Below are positions 1-8,643 of a stretch of DNA of 41,324 nucleotides, one piece after another; the first letter of the stretch is position 1; each line of letters starts with the position of its first letter. The notes under the pieces are model-generated. The model was not told where the DNA came from and did no database searches. It saw nothing but the letters and a program-made list of their open reading frames with translations. The translations under genes and the position numbers were made by a program. The DNA comes from Eubacterium sp. UBA3782 (GTDB lineage Bacteria > Bacillota > Clostridia > Lachnospirales > Lachnospiraceae). The stretch lies in contig DFFG01000043.1 of NCBI GenBank assembly GCA_002368795.1, positions 1 to 41,324 of the forward strand. The letters run 5' to 3'.

Positions 1-1105
1 ACAGAGGGCATATAAATTCCGGTTGTATCCGGACAGACAGCAGGAGACCTTGTTCCATAAGACGTTCGGCTGCTGCCGGTTTCTATATAACCATATGCTT
101 GCGGACAAGAAGGAGATGTACGAGAAGACCGGGAAGACGGAGCGGCTTACGCCGGCGGGATACAAGACAGAGTACCCGTGGCTTAAGGAGGTGGATTCCC
201 TGGCACTGGCAAATGTACAGCTTCAGCTGGAAGCAGCATATAAGAAGTTTTTCCGGGAGAAGAACGTGGGATTTCCCCGGTTCAAGTCGAAGCACAGGAG
301 CCGCAGGAGTTACACCACAAATGTGGTGAACGGAAATATCCGCCTTAGGGAGGGAAAGTTGCGTCTTCCCAGAGTGGGAGAGGTGAAGATCCGATGTCAC
401 AGGGAGATTCCTGAAGGGTATATTTTGAAGTCAGTTACAGTGAGCATGGATCCTTCCGAAAAGTATTACGCATCCTTATTGTACGAGTACCAGGTCAGTG
501 AAAACCAAGCGGCCGGGAAGGACAGGAAGGAAGCAGAGATACTGGGGATCGATTTTACAATGCAGGGGATGGCCGTGTTCTCAGACGGGACCAGGGCGGA
601 ATACCCGATGTACTACCGTAAAACTGAGGAACGCCTTGCAAAGGAGCAGAGGAAACTGTCCCACTGCCAGAAGGGCAGCCGGAATTACGAGAAGCAGAAA
701 AGAAAGCTCGCACGCTGCCATGAAAAGGTGCGGAATCAGCGGAGGGATTACCAGCACAAGCTGAGCCGTAAGATCGCGGACAGGTATGACGCGGTGGCAG
801 TGGAAGACATCGACATGAGGGCGATGAGCCGGAGCCTGAAGTTTGGCAAGAGTGTGATGGATGACAGTTTCGGGGCATTCCGGGATATGCTCAGGTACAA
901 ACTGGCGGAGCAGGGAAAAACACTGCTAAAGGTAGACAGGTACTTCCCGTCAAGCAAGATGTGCAGCAGATGCGGGAATGTAAAAAAGGAACTGGGCCTT
1001 AACGAGCGGATATATCTCTGCGGGTGCGGAAATCGTATGGATAGGGATATAAATGCAGCAGTGAATATCCGGGAGGAGGGGCGCAGGCTCCTGATGAAAG
1101 GATAA
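1..1105 (+). CDS. tnpB: IS200/IS605-family TnpB RNA-guided nuclease (5' end cut by window)
   Basis: RNA-guided DNA nuclease encoded by IS200/IS605-type elements. The reading frame is open from base 2 (QRAYKFRLYPDRQQE), the usual TnpB N-terminus, so the true start lies a few codons before the window; the TTG at 23 is not a credible start. RuvC-like catalytic residues are visible: Asp in ILGIDFTMQG (codon 551-553), Glu in VAVEDIDM (803-805) and Asp in MDRDINAA (1046-1048). A zinc finger lies between the last two: CSRC near 962-973, then a CGC pair at 1019-1027, the C-x-C spacing found in part of the family. The C-terminus is intact (about 367 residues visible). No tnpA transposase is seen in the window, so it may be a tnpB-only element or tnpA may lie upstream. 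Family assignment is firm; activity is inferred. Confidence 0.93.
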   Translation, partial: QRAYKFRLYPDRQQETLFHKTFGCCRFLYNHMLADKKEMYEKTGKTERLTPAGYKTEYPWLKEVDSLALANVQLQLEAAYKKFFREKNVGFPRFKSKHRSRRSYTTNVVNGNIRLREGKLRLPRVGEVKIRCHREIPEGYILKSVTVSMDPSEKYYASLLYEYQVSENQAAGKDRKEAEILGIDFTMQGMAVFSDGTRAEYPMYYRKTEERLAKEQRKLSHCQKGSRNYEKQKRKLARCHEKVRNQRRDYQHKLSRKIADRYDAVAVEDIDMRAMSRSLKFGKSVMDDSFGAFRDMLRYKLAEQGKTLLKVDRYFPSSKMCSRCGNVKKELGLNERIYLCGCGNRMDRDINAAVNIREEGRRLLMKG

Positions 1106-1256
1106 TCAATAAAGGACGACAAACATTCAGCCTGAAAGGGCTGATCAGAGAACCGCGGGGCACGCGGGGATAGCCTGCCTATGCTCAGCCCGATAGGGCT
1201 GTCGAACAGGAAGCCCCCACTTCTACGCAAAAGCGAAAGTGGTGGGAGTATGTCAC
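1106..1256 (+). ncRNA. Putative TnpB omega-RNA (reRNA) scaffold and transposon right end
   Basis: Directly after tnpB lies a non-coding, structure-rich stretch of the kind that forms the TnpB guide-RNA scaffold and right end. Visible elements are a small hairpin CAGCCT-gaa-AGGGCTG near 1129, a GCC..GGGC pairing further on, and a strong terminal hairpin at 1214-1246 (CCCCCACTTC pairing with GAAAGTGGTGGG, one bulged T at 1243). It is followed by AGTATGTCAC, typical of right ends in this family. By analogy the roughly 16-20 bases after the right end would serve as guide; the exact boundary cannot be fixed without other copies. Confidence 0.65.
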
Positions 1257-1335
1257 GTATACCGAGAAGCAGGCGATGGATTTTCTGCAGATCCCGGACG
1301 ATGATCAGAGCAAATATATGGCAATGCTCAAATGA
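1255..1335 (+). pseudogene. 3' remnant of a gene truncated at the tnpB element's right end
   Basis: Starting at the right end of the tnpB element, one frame reads TYTEKQAMDFLQIPDDDQSK and continues YMAMLK to a TGA at 1333-1335. It has no start codon of its own with a ribosome binding site and reads like the helical C-terminus of a protein. The simplest explanation is that the element inserted into, or deleted into, a host gene. I do not recognise the family. It could also be a chance open frame. Confidence 0.3.
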
Positions 1336-1475
1336 ATATTATGCAACTCAAAGCTAGATCCTGGTCTGAATACCCAGGATCTTCTGATTATCCCAGAAAG
1401 GTGCCATGACGTTTGGATGTGGGATTGATCATGTGCAGCTTTCTGACACAAAATGGAGTGTCAGTGCTGGTCTGA

Positions 1476-1676
1476 CAAAGCATAAAAAGCATTTGCAGCA
1501 GCATTGGAAAAAAGGCGGAAGCGACAGCAAAGAAGGCTACTGATAGTTTTGTGTTTTATATAGTGAAAATGCTTCTAATTATGGGGCTCATGGCGCTGGT
1601 TGGTGGTATGAACTATGCGGCAGCAGAAAACTATTTACCGTCATTTCATTTGGACGGCTTTGTTGGTTTAGAATAA
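1476..1676 (+). pseudogene. Relic or small membrane ORF with lysine-rich segment and one TM helix
   Basis: After a TGA at 1473-1475 the frame stays open to TAA at 1674-1676. It gives a lysine/alanine-rich stretch (KKAEATAKKATDSF) followed by a hydrophobic helix (MLLIMGLMALVGGMNYAAA) and a short tail ending FVGLE. The first ATG (1569) would leave only 35 residues, and no convincing Shine-Dalgarno site precedes it. It is probably the C-terminal end of a decayed membrane protein from the same accessory patch as the 1255-1335 remnant; the family is unknown. Confidence 0.3.
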
Positions 1677-1692
1677 AAAAAGATATCAGAGG

Positions 1693-1741
1693 CCAGGTTT
1701 GCCGATGCATTCGCAGGAAGTCGGCAGACCTGACTTTTTTA
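1693..1741 (+). terminator. Rho-independent terminator
   Basis: Stem AGGT-t-TGCCGA pairs with TCGGCA-g-ACCT (about 1695-1731), followed by a run of T from 1735. It separates the decayed region from the lipoprotein/TIR unit. The 164 bases from 1742 to 1905 hold no gene; an AT-rich stretch near 1785-1800 could contain a promoter, but I cannot define one. Confidence 0.75.
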
Positions 1742-1905
1742 TTTTGTTCTTTTCTGTCTTTTCCTTTTGCGCGTCTGCCGCTCGTGATAAAATATTATAA
1801 AGAACGCTTATGCTGCATGCCATCTTTGCTTCTGCAAGGGAATTATATGCAGCAAAGCAGATGGGCGAATAGGAAATAGGCGGCTATAGGTGCAGGTATC
1901 AGCAG

Positions 1906-3801
1906 ATGAGCAATTTTACTTTTAAGATAAAACATATTTCTGTGCTGCTTTTCCTTTGTGCGGCTGTTTTAGCGGCCTGTGCAGGGAAGGAAGCGGGAGC
2001 GGATCCTGCGGAGAGCCAGGTGGATTGGTCCGGCTGGGATCATGTGGTGATCGAAGCTTCCTCGGACACCTCTGCCGAGATGCTGCAGGAAGATTACGCG
2101 ATCATCGATGAGCGTCTTATGGCTTGTGCAGGTGAGGATAGATACCATCTGGAACTTACTGTGTGGGAAGATGGCGAAGATAACGACCGGTTCGATATTT
2201 ATCTGGATCCGGAGCTGAAAGGCAGCGATGCGCTGTCAGTCTTTGCGGATCGATATATTTATGTCCCCCGGCGGTTTTGCCTGTATTCTTCTGATACCGG
2301 GTTCCTCGACCTGCAGGAGGGACAGTTCCTGGACCTGATGCCGGAGGATCTTGTCCGTGCAGAACGGACGGAAGCAGACACATCCCAAGGTATTACAATT
2401 GAATTCTCTGATTCGTTTCTCAAAAATCATGATGAGCAGCTGGAGCTGTGGCAGGATAAGCTGCTCCTGACTTCGGATATTCGGAGCTGTACGACCAGCG
2501 CCTGGCTGGAGGGAAAGAAGGTCTGGTTCTGGCATCTTCAGAAAACAGAGGATCCGGCTGTATGGATCATCGATCCGAAGACTCTGTCCGGAGATTGGGC
2601 TGATTATCTGGCAGACAGCCTGACAGAGGCTCCGCTGTCCGGTCACTATGGGGCGGCCTGTCTGTCAGCTGTGGAATGGGAGAAGGAAATGCCGGAGATG
2701 GATGGACAGGATACGGCTGTTATCACCCTTCGCCAGACGGACCGGAGTATGGATGATGAATCACGCATGAAGCTCATCGAAGGGCTTCAGAAACGCCTGG
2801 ATGCGCTGGGGATGCCTTACTGTCTGGGAAAGATCAGAGGGCAGGAGGGAACGGTTGCCATCCGGACGCTTTCGGACCGCATGAATGGGGATATTCTTTC
2901 CCTGCTGCAGACTGCAGATCCTCTATATGTTACTGCAAACGTCTACGCGCTGAATCTGAAGGGCGGCAGAGCCGCAGCTTCCATTGTTTCAAACGAGGAT
3001 GGAAGTCTGGCTCTGGATCTGTCTCTGACTCAGGAAGGAATGGATTCTCTGCTGCGAATGAGCCAGGCCCAGGAGGAGCTGGGCGGAGGAGAGATCTGTA
3101 TCCGTCTGGCGAAGAATAAACCGATCTGTGCTGCCTTTACAGACAAGGGCATAACGGACGGACATATCGTATTTGACCGCAACTGTATCGGAATCGGCGG
3201 AAATACCTGGAATGAGGAAAACCAGTGGGTGCTGGAGCTGCTCTGTACAATGATCAATGGCGGAAATTATCCGGAAATGAAGGAAGCAGACATGATCACC
3301 GGCGGTAAGGTGCAGAATCTGCTCACCGGCAGGGAATATGTGATCCAGGAGACGAACGGTCTGCTGCATGTTCCGGAGGATACCGGATTTACCGATGCGG
3401 AGATCCGTCCGGATATCCTTTCAAAGCTTCGTTCCTTTGCTCCGGAGGCGGAGATCACGGATCGGTCCGACTTTGGACTTTATACGATACAGCTGAATCT
3501 GGATGCTGAGGAGATAACAGGAGAAAAGAGGGAGGAGGCCCTTGCTAAGGTACGTCAGTTGATCCTGACCGGCGTCATGAATAATGGGAATGTTTTTCTT
3601 ACGGCAGAGGATGAGAGCTATATGAGTTTTCAGACATGGTATTCCATGGCATCTCTAAAGACAGAAATGGACGGCGTTTTGTGTGAAGAGATGTATGACA
3701 AATATATGTCCAGGATCTATGAGGGCAATCCAGCAATGGTACTTTTGGAGCGCAGAATGAATGAACTTGCTCTGTCAATGATGAAAGGGCTGATGCAATG
3801 A
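1906..3801 (+). CDS. Lipoprotein with SecD-like extracytoplasmic region, coupled to TIR protein
   Basis: Predicted surface lipoprotein of 631 residues. The N-terminus has a lysine-containing n-region, a hydrophobic core and a lipobox V-L-A-A-C with the lipidated cysteine at 25. About residues 265-440 resemble the periplasmic P1/head region of SecD: a VITLRQTD strand, an EGLQKRLDALGMPYCLGKIR stretch, then SLALDLSLTQEGMDSL and an IRLAKNKPICAAFTDKGI segment ending near INGGNYPE. No SecD transmembrane helices are present, so it is not a translocase. The flanking regions (30-260, 445-631) are unrecognised. The ATG of the next gene overlaps its TGA by 4 bases, implying translational coupling and probably joint function. 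The ribosome site (AGGTGCAGG) is weak. The SecD resemblance is by eye and needs a profile search; lipoprotein status is firm. Confidence 0.72.
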   Translation: MSNFTFKIKHISVLLFLCAAVLAACAGKEAGADPAESQVDWSGWDHVVIEASSDTSAEMLQEDYAIIDERLMACAGEDRYHLELTVWEDGEDNDRFDIYLDPELKGSDALSVFADRYIYVPRRFCLYSSDTGFLDLQEGQFLDLMPEDLVRAERTEADTSQGITIEFSDSFLKNHDEQLELWQDKLLLTSDIRSCTTSAWLEGKKVWFWHLQKTEDPAVWIIDPKTLSGDWADYLADSLTEAPLSGHYGAACLSAVEWEKEMPEMDGQDTAVITLRQTDRSMDDESRMKLIEGLQKRLDALGMPYCLGKIRGQEGTVAIRTLSDRMNGDILSLLQTADPLYVTANVYALNLKGGRAAASIVSNEDGSLALDLSLTQEGMDSLLRMSQAQEELGGGEICIRLAKNKPICAAFTDKGITDGHIVFDRNCIGIGGNTWNEENQWVLELLCTMINGGNYPEMKEADMITGGKVQNLLTGREYVIQETNGLLHVPEDTGFTDAEIRPDILSKLRSFAPEAEITDRSDFGLYTIQLNLDAEEITGEKREEALAKVRQLILTGVMNNGNVFLTAEDESYMSFQTWYSMASLKTEMDGVLCEEMYDKYMSRIYEGNPAMVLLERRMNELALSMMKGLMQ

Positions 3802-6800
3802 CGTATCACTATAAAGCGTTTATCTCCTATAAGCATGATCCGGTGGATAGCCAGATCGCGGCAGAGATCCAGACCAGACTGGAGAGGTTTCCTATCCCGG
3901 CCGCGCTGAAGAAGGAAAAGAATATCAAAAGTCTGCGCCCGGTCTTCCGGGATAAGGATGAGCTGTCTGCTACGGACGATCTGAACGATACCATCAAAGA
4001 GGCGCTGCTTTCCACGGAATTTCTGATTGTGATCTGCTCGACCCGGTCCATCAGGTCCGTGTGGGTAGCCAAAGAGATCGAATTTTTCCTGGCCCATCAT
4101 GAGAAGCACAAGGTGCTTACTGTTCTGGTGGACGGTGAGCCGTCGGAGGTGATCCCCAAGGTCCTGCAGGAGCGGGAGGTCACGACGGTCGATACCGATG
4201 GCAATCCGGTCACGGTGATCGAACCCTTAGAGCCGCTTTCCTGTGATTACCGGATGGAGCGCAGACGGGCCAGGAGAGAGGAATTTCCACGGCTTGCCGC
4301 TGCGCTGATCGGCTGCCGGTACAATGATCTGCGGCAGCGCCAGCGACAGTACCAGATGCGCCTGATGGGAGCCGTCCTGGCCGCGCTGTCCCTGCTGACT
4401 GCCTATTTTATCTGGAGCAATATCCAGATCTCAGCGAATCTGAAACAGGCAAAGATCAGTCAGTCCCGGCAGCTGGCGGACCTGAGCAGAAGCCAGCTGG
4501 AGGAGAACGACCGGCTGATGGCCGTCCGCCTTGCCCTGGAGGGGCTTCCGGATGAGGACAAAGACCGTCCGGTCATCTATGAAGCCGCCTATGCTCTGAG
4601 CCAGGCAGAGGGAGCCTACAATTATCCCGATGACGCAGATACAGAGCTGACAGCATTTTATCCATCCCGGTATCAGACATATGCCTATAAGGTGTCTCCT
4701 GATATGCACTATATGGCTATGCTGGACAGCAAATATCTGCTGCGTTTTTTTGATCTTAAGACAGGAGAGGAGATCGGGGAGGCTGAGACCGGGTATGGGA
4801 ACTTTGTGGCGGATGTCAGCCAGTATATATTTGCTTCTTATATTCAGCTGTCGGTCATAAACGATAATGAGCTGCTTGCTGCGAACGGCAGCAGGCTCTC
4901 TGCCTATTCGATGAAAACAGGGGAATTATTGTGGCAGCAGTTCTATGAGCAGGATATCTTTGGCATCTGTGTACTGGGAGAGGCGGATGAAAGGGATCCG
5001 GATCTTGCGCTGGTCTTTCAGGATCATGTGCTGGTGATCGAATCAGACACCCGGAATATCCGGGGATGGTTCGATTCCGGCCGGGAGGATACCCCATTTA
5101 TCTGTCATCCGGAATATCCAACGGTCTATCGTTCCTATTCCTATGGGGAGGACGAGCGCGGCCGGACCCTGTATTTTGACAGAACAGCCGGAAAGCTGTA
5201 TCTTGTGAGTCGAAGTGCAGCCGACGTTCAGGCAGGCCCGGTCAATGGGATCCTGGTCATTGACGTTGAAAAGCTGACTTCCTCCTTTTGTCCGCTATCT
5301 ATTGACTGCCAGTCTCAGTTTGCTTTCCTGGCGGATGAGGATGGTTTCTGGATGCTGCTGTCAAAGCATACAGAGGATTATGCCTTAAACAGCGATGCAT
5401 CCGATCATGCCTGGCGGGCAGGATATTCCTTCAAGTCAGAAGGCAGGATGACCGTGCTGCATGCGGATCCCAACGGAAAGGTGCAGTGGGAGAAGGAGAT
5501 CACCTACAACGGAACCACGATGCGAGGATTTACCCGGCTGGTCCGTTATTCCGCGGAGGATTTCGATGGATACGATGGGGCCTGGACCCTTGGAGCAGTC
5601 TTTTCGGATCAGGCCGTCTTCCTGGATCCTGGGGATGGGACGACTCTGGCTGCCTGCCGTGCGAAAAGCGAGATCGTAGACCTGTCGGTTGGCGTCGATA
5701 ATACGTCTTTTCTGGCTTATACGATAGATGGAAGCATGGCGGCCCTGATGCCGGAAAAAGAACAAAGCGGAGAGTATGCCATATTTCCCCAGTATGTGCT
5801 TCGGGGGATGGTCCGTACGCCGGCATGGGATGAGGACCGGAACTGTTTCCTGGTCATGCTTGGGGATGGAGTCCGGCTCTATCGCATGCAGGAAGGAGAC
5901 CGGGAATACACGGCATTTTCAGGGGGTACTGCGTCCAATAATCTGATCTATGATTCGTTTGCCGGTGAGAAGTACTGCATCTGCAATATGGGCGGCACAG
6001 AGCTCTCTGTGCTGGATCTTTCGGATATGAGCACGCGGGTCATTACGTCCGCCCAAATAGGAAATTGCAGGCAGATCACTCTTTTACATGTCGATCCGGA
6101 GGAGAATTATATGGTCATCAGCGGAGAGACAGAGGAGGGGACGATCCTTGCGAGGGTCTCTCTGAATGATCCTGGCTATGAACTGATCCCGGTCCCTGGT
6201 CTTGCAGGAGATGAGAAGAAATATAATTTTCATACGAAACCAGTATGTGCAGGGGGGACGATCTGTTATTTTGGCGTTGGAACCGTAAATGCTGTGGATG
6301 GTGCGTTCTACATGAATGCCTATAATATCTCTACCGGTGAATGGATGGTACAGGATCTTGATTTCGATATGCTGGAGCTTCTCCTGGATCCGCCGCTGGA
6401 TCCGGACGGATCCCATGCCCTGGTAACCGATCAGTGGGAGAATGGGTATCTGCTCTCCACTGCCGATGGCACTGCAGCACTCCTGGAGGATAAGATCCCG
6501 GCCTGGAGCAGCCTGATCTGGAAGGAAGATGGCTCTGCCTTTGCCCTGATCCGGAAGGACGCAGACAAAGAGCATATCCTTGTCTATGACAAGAAAGGGA
6601 GGGAGCTGCTGCGGCTAGGAAGAGATTTTGTCCCGCCCCTGTCCATCTGCTTCCACGAGAAGAGCCTGTGGGTACTCTACAGCGACCATCTGGTCTGTGA
6701 ATACGAGCTTCGGACAGGCAGACAGCTGCGCAGCATACAGGCAGATCCTTCCGCCGGAGCATTGGATGAGCATATCACATGGGATTTCACCGAGGATGGA

Positions 6801-7058
6801 GAGCTGTTTCTGAATATGGGTTCGGTTGGCGCCCAGATCGACCTGGCCCTTGACGGAATGACAGCCGAGGTCCGTAACTTTGTCTGCCGTATACCTGTGC
6901 AGGACCGTATACTGGTCTGCTATAAGGCCGGGAGCGAAAAATACTCTTTTGTTTCCTATCCCCGCTATACGATAGAAGATTTCATCCGCAAGGGGAAGGA
7001 GCTGGTAGGCGACATGGAGCTGAGCGAAGAGCAGAAAGCTGCGTATGCGCTGGAGTGA
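3798..7058 (+). CDS. TIR-domain membrane protein with extracytoplasmic beta-propeller
   Basis: 1086 residues in three parts. Residues 1-135 form a TIR domain: KAFISYKH at the start, a box-2-like FRDKDELS near 50-57, and WVAKEIEFF with Glu93 where NAD-cleaving TIR proteins carry their catalytic glutamate. Residues about 188-208 are a single membrane helix (MGAVLAALSLLTAYFIW) preceded by many Arg/Gln, so the TIR side should be cytoplasmic. The remaining 860 residues are beta-rich repeats of the WD40/quinoprotein-propeller type (for example YLLRFFDLKTGEEIG, SAYSMKTGELLWQQF), predicted outside the membrane. This is a receptor-like layout: external sensor, helix, internal TIR effector or adaptor. 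It overlaps the lipoprotein gene by ATGA. Whether the TIR is an NADase or a scaffold is unknown. Confidence 0.85.
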   Translation: MTYHYKAFISYKHDPVDSQIAAEIQTRLERFPIPAALKKEKNIKSLRPVFRDKDELSATDDLNDTIKEALLSTEFLIVICSTRSIRSVWVAKEIEFFLAHHEKHKVLTVLVDGEPSEVIPKVLQEREVTTVDTDGNPVTVIEPLEPLSCDYRMERRRARREEFPRLAAALIGCRYNDLRQRQRQYQMRLMGAVLAALSLLTAYFIWSNIQISANLKQAKISQSRQLADLSRSQLEENDRLMAVRLALEGLPDEDKDRPVIYEAAYALSQAEGAYNYPDDADTELTAFYPSRYQTYAYKVSPDMHYMAMLDSKYLLRFFDLKTGEEIGEAETGYGNFVADVSQYIFASYIQLSVINDNELLAANGSRLSAYSMKTGELLWQQFYEQDIFGICVLGEADERDPDLALVFQDHVLVIESDTRNIRGWFDSGREDTPFICHPEYPTVYRSYSYGEDERGRTLYFDRTAGKLYLVSRSAADVQAGPVNGILVIDVEKLTSSFCPLSIDCQSQFAFLADEDGFWMLLSKHTEDYALNSDASDHAWRAGYSFKSEGRMTVLHADPNGKVQWEKEITYNGTTMRGFTRLVRYSAEDFDGYDGAWTLGAVFSDQAVFLDPGDGTTLAACRAKSEIVDLSVGVDNTSFLAYTIDGSMAALMPEKEQSGEYAIFPQYVLRGMVRTPAWDEDRNCFLVMLGDGVRLYRMQEGDREYTAFSGGTASNNLIYDSFAGEKYCICNMGGTELSVLDLSDMSTRVITSAQIGNCRQITLLHVDPEENYMVISGETEEGTILARVSLNDPGYELIPVPGLAGDEKKYNFHTKPVCAGGTICYFGVGTVNAVDGAFYMNAYNISTGEWMVQDLDFDMLELLLDPPLDPDGSHALVTDQWENGYLLSTADGTAALLEDKIPAWSSLIWKEDGSAFALIRKDADKEHILVYDKKGRELLRLGRDFVPPLSICFHEKSLWVLYSDHLVCEYELRTGRQLRSIQADPSAGALDEHITWDFTEDGELFLNMGSVGAQIDLALDGMTAEVRNFVCRIPVQDRILVCYKAGSEKYSFVSYPRYTIEDFIRKGKELVGDMELSEEQKAAYALE

Positions 7059-7163
7059 GGGATCATGCAGTTCGAAAGGATCTTTGTATTTCGGAGTATA
7101 TAAGTTTTACGGACGATGGATGAACGAAGTTAATTGCTGTATGGCTCAGGAGATCGACTGAAG

Positions 7164-8507
7164 ATGTTTGCCCATAATAATACGACTGCACAGAAGAAAA
7201 AGCATAATCTGTTTGTGCCCGGCCAGCGCATCCTGCGGACGGTGGCTGCCGTCATGCTTTGCATGATCGTCTATGAGCTGCGCGGCCGGCGGGGCATGCC
7301 CATCTTTGCGCTGATCGCGGCGGTCATGTGTATCCAGCCGTATACCCGAAGCATGAAGGCCATCGCCCAGCGCCGGGTGATCGGCACGCTGATCGGTGCC
7401 GGATGGGGCGTGATCACTTTGCTTCTTGAGCAGGCGCTCCGCGGGATCCCTGATCCGGATGATATTCTCCATTATCTGATCGCAGCCATAGGCTGCGGCA
7501 TCGTCATCTACTTTACGGTATGGCTGAACCTGGCGGAGATGGCACAGTTTGCCGGTATCGTATTTTTGATTGTTGTCATCACCCAGACGGGGAGCGGCAA
7601 TGTCTTTATCTATGCCTATCACAGGATCGTCGATACCCTGATCGGTCTGGTCGTTTGCGAGGTGGTCAACCGGCTGCATCTGCCCAGAGTGCGTAATACG
7701 GACATCCTGTTTGCATCTGGTGTGACCAACACGATCTTTGAAGAGGGACATAAGATCTCCGGGTATTCCCTGATCGAGCTGAATCGGCTGATCGAGGACG
7801 GATGTAAGTTTACCGTAGATACCATCGAATCGCCGGCCTCGGTGCATGAGCTGCTGAGGGATGTGGATTTCCGTCTGCCTATCATTGGTATGGATGGATC
7901 GATCCTTTTTGACATGAAATCAAGGACCTATCTGGAAGCTGTCATGATGGAGGCAAAGATCGCACAGGAGATACGCCGCCTGCTGGAAGAGGATGAAGTG
8001 GAATTTTTCATGACCACATTGGAGCATAATGTGCTGATCTACCGTTATGGCGAGATGAAAAATGAGGCCATCCGTGATGTGTTTGAGAGAAAGAGAGTTT
8101 CTCCCGACCGCAATTTTGCGCCGCGCCTGTCGGATGTTTCCTACATGGACAAAACGATCTACTTTTTTATCCTGGATAAGACAGAGAAAGCAGACCGGGC
8201 GGCAGATACGATCCGACAGATGCCATGGGCGGATAAAATCCGGATCCATGTGGATGAGCGCCATGTGCCCGATGGATACCGCTGCATCCGTATCTTCCCG
8301 GCGGAAGCCACAAAGGAACGCATGCTGGCAAAGCTGCAGGAGATGGTCGGTGCCAAAGAAACGGTCACCTTTGGCAGCTATCAGGGCCGATATGACGTCT
8401 ATATCGAGAACGCGAACAAGGATCTGATGGTCAAGGAACTGAAGCACCGGTTTGAGCCGGTAAGTCTTGCCGGCTGGCGGAATATCTTCAGCGCGGATAA
8501 TTTTTAG
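7164..8507 (+). CDS. FUSC/aromatic-acid-exporter-like membrane protein with degenerate HAD-like domain
   Basis: 447 residues starting at ATG 7164, preceded at 11 bases by GGAG; the TTG at 7134 in the same frame lacks such a site. Residues 15-170 have FUSC/ArAE-type hydrophobic helices (RTVAAVMLCMIVYELRGRRG, the loop QPYTRSMKAIAQRRVIGTLI, then several more). From about residue 178 the sequence follows the layout of Cof-type HAD hydrolases: LFASGVTNTIFEEGHKISGY, LNRLIEDGCKFTVDT, LPIIGMDGSILFD. The DxDGT nucleophile motif is replaced by GVTNT (Gly186, Thr188), so phosphatase activity is unlikely. The C-terminal 130 residues resemble the rest of a HAD fold. The gene begins 105 bases after the TIR gene and could be in the same transcript. 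Substrate unknown. Confidence 0.75.
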   Translation: MFAHNNTTAQKKKHNLFVPGQRILRTVAAVMLCMIVYELRGRRGMPIFALIAAVMCIQPYTRSMKAIAQRRVIGTLIGAGWGVITLLLEQALRGIPDPDDILHYLIAAIGCGIVIYFTVWLNLAEMAQFAGIVFLIVVITQTGSGNVFIYAYHRIVDTLIGLVVCEVVNRLHLPRVRNTDILFASGVTNTIFEEGHKISGYSLIELNRLIEDGCKFTVDTIESPASVHELLRDVDFRLPIIGMDGSILFDMKSRTYLEAVMMEAKIAQEIRRLLEEDEVEFFMTTLEHNVLIYRYGEMKNEAIRDVFERKRVSPDRNFAPRLSDVSYMDKTIYFFILDKTEKADRAADTIRQMPWADKIRIHVDERHVPDGYRCIRIFPAEATKERMLAKLQEMVGAKETVTFGSYQGRYDVYIENANKDLMVKELKHRFEPVSLAGWRNIFSADNF

Positions 8508-8566
8508 AAGAAACGTGCAGCAGGGACTTTGCGTTTGACGCAGCAGGGACTTAGCGCCTGGCAGTC

Positions 8567-8595
8567 TTGCAAATCCCTGCTTGCTGTAGTATACT
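8567..8595 (+). promoter_or_regulatory. Predicted sigma-A promoter of the Dlt-like operon
   Basis: TTGCAA at 8567-8572, a 17-base spacer and TATACT at 8590-8595. It lies in the 226-base gap before the adenylating ligase gene. Upstream are two direct copies of GCAGCAGGGACTT (8517-8529 and 8540-8552); the second can pair with AAATCCCTGC that overlaps the spacer. Confidence 0.6.
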
Positions 8596-8604
8596 TCAAG
8601 TCTG

Positions 8605-8643
8605 GTGACAGCAATTATCAATATAGCTGTCCGCATTTTTTAA
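8605..8643 (+). terminator. Leader hairpin with T-run (terminator or attenuator)
   Basis: GACAGC (8607-8612) pairs with GCTGTC (8626-8631), followed by CGCATTTTTTAA. It sits just after the predicted start of the Dlt-like operon transcript and 90 bases before the first gene, so it may act as an attenuator. Otherwise it may simply terminate transcripts from the FUSC gene. Confidence 0.5.

Noticed and set aside
748..1230. Long minus-strand open frame across tnpB
   Set aside because: Shadow of the tnpB frame; low-complexity Ser/Pro-rich product with no recognisable motif.
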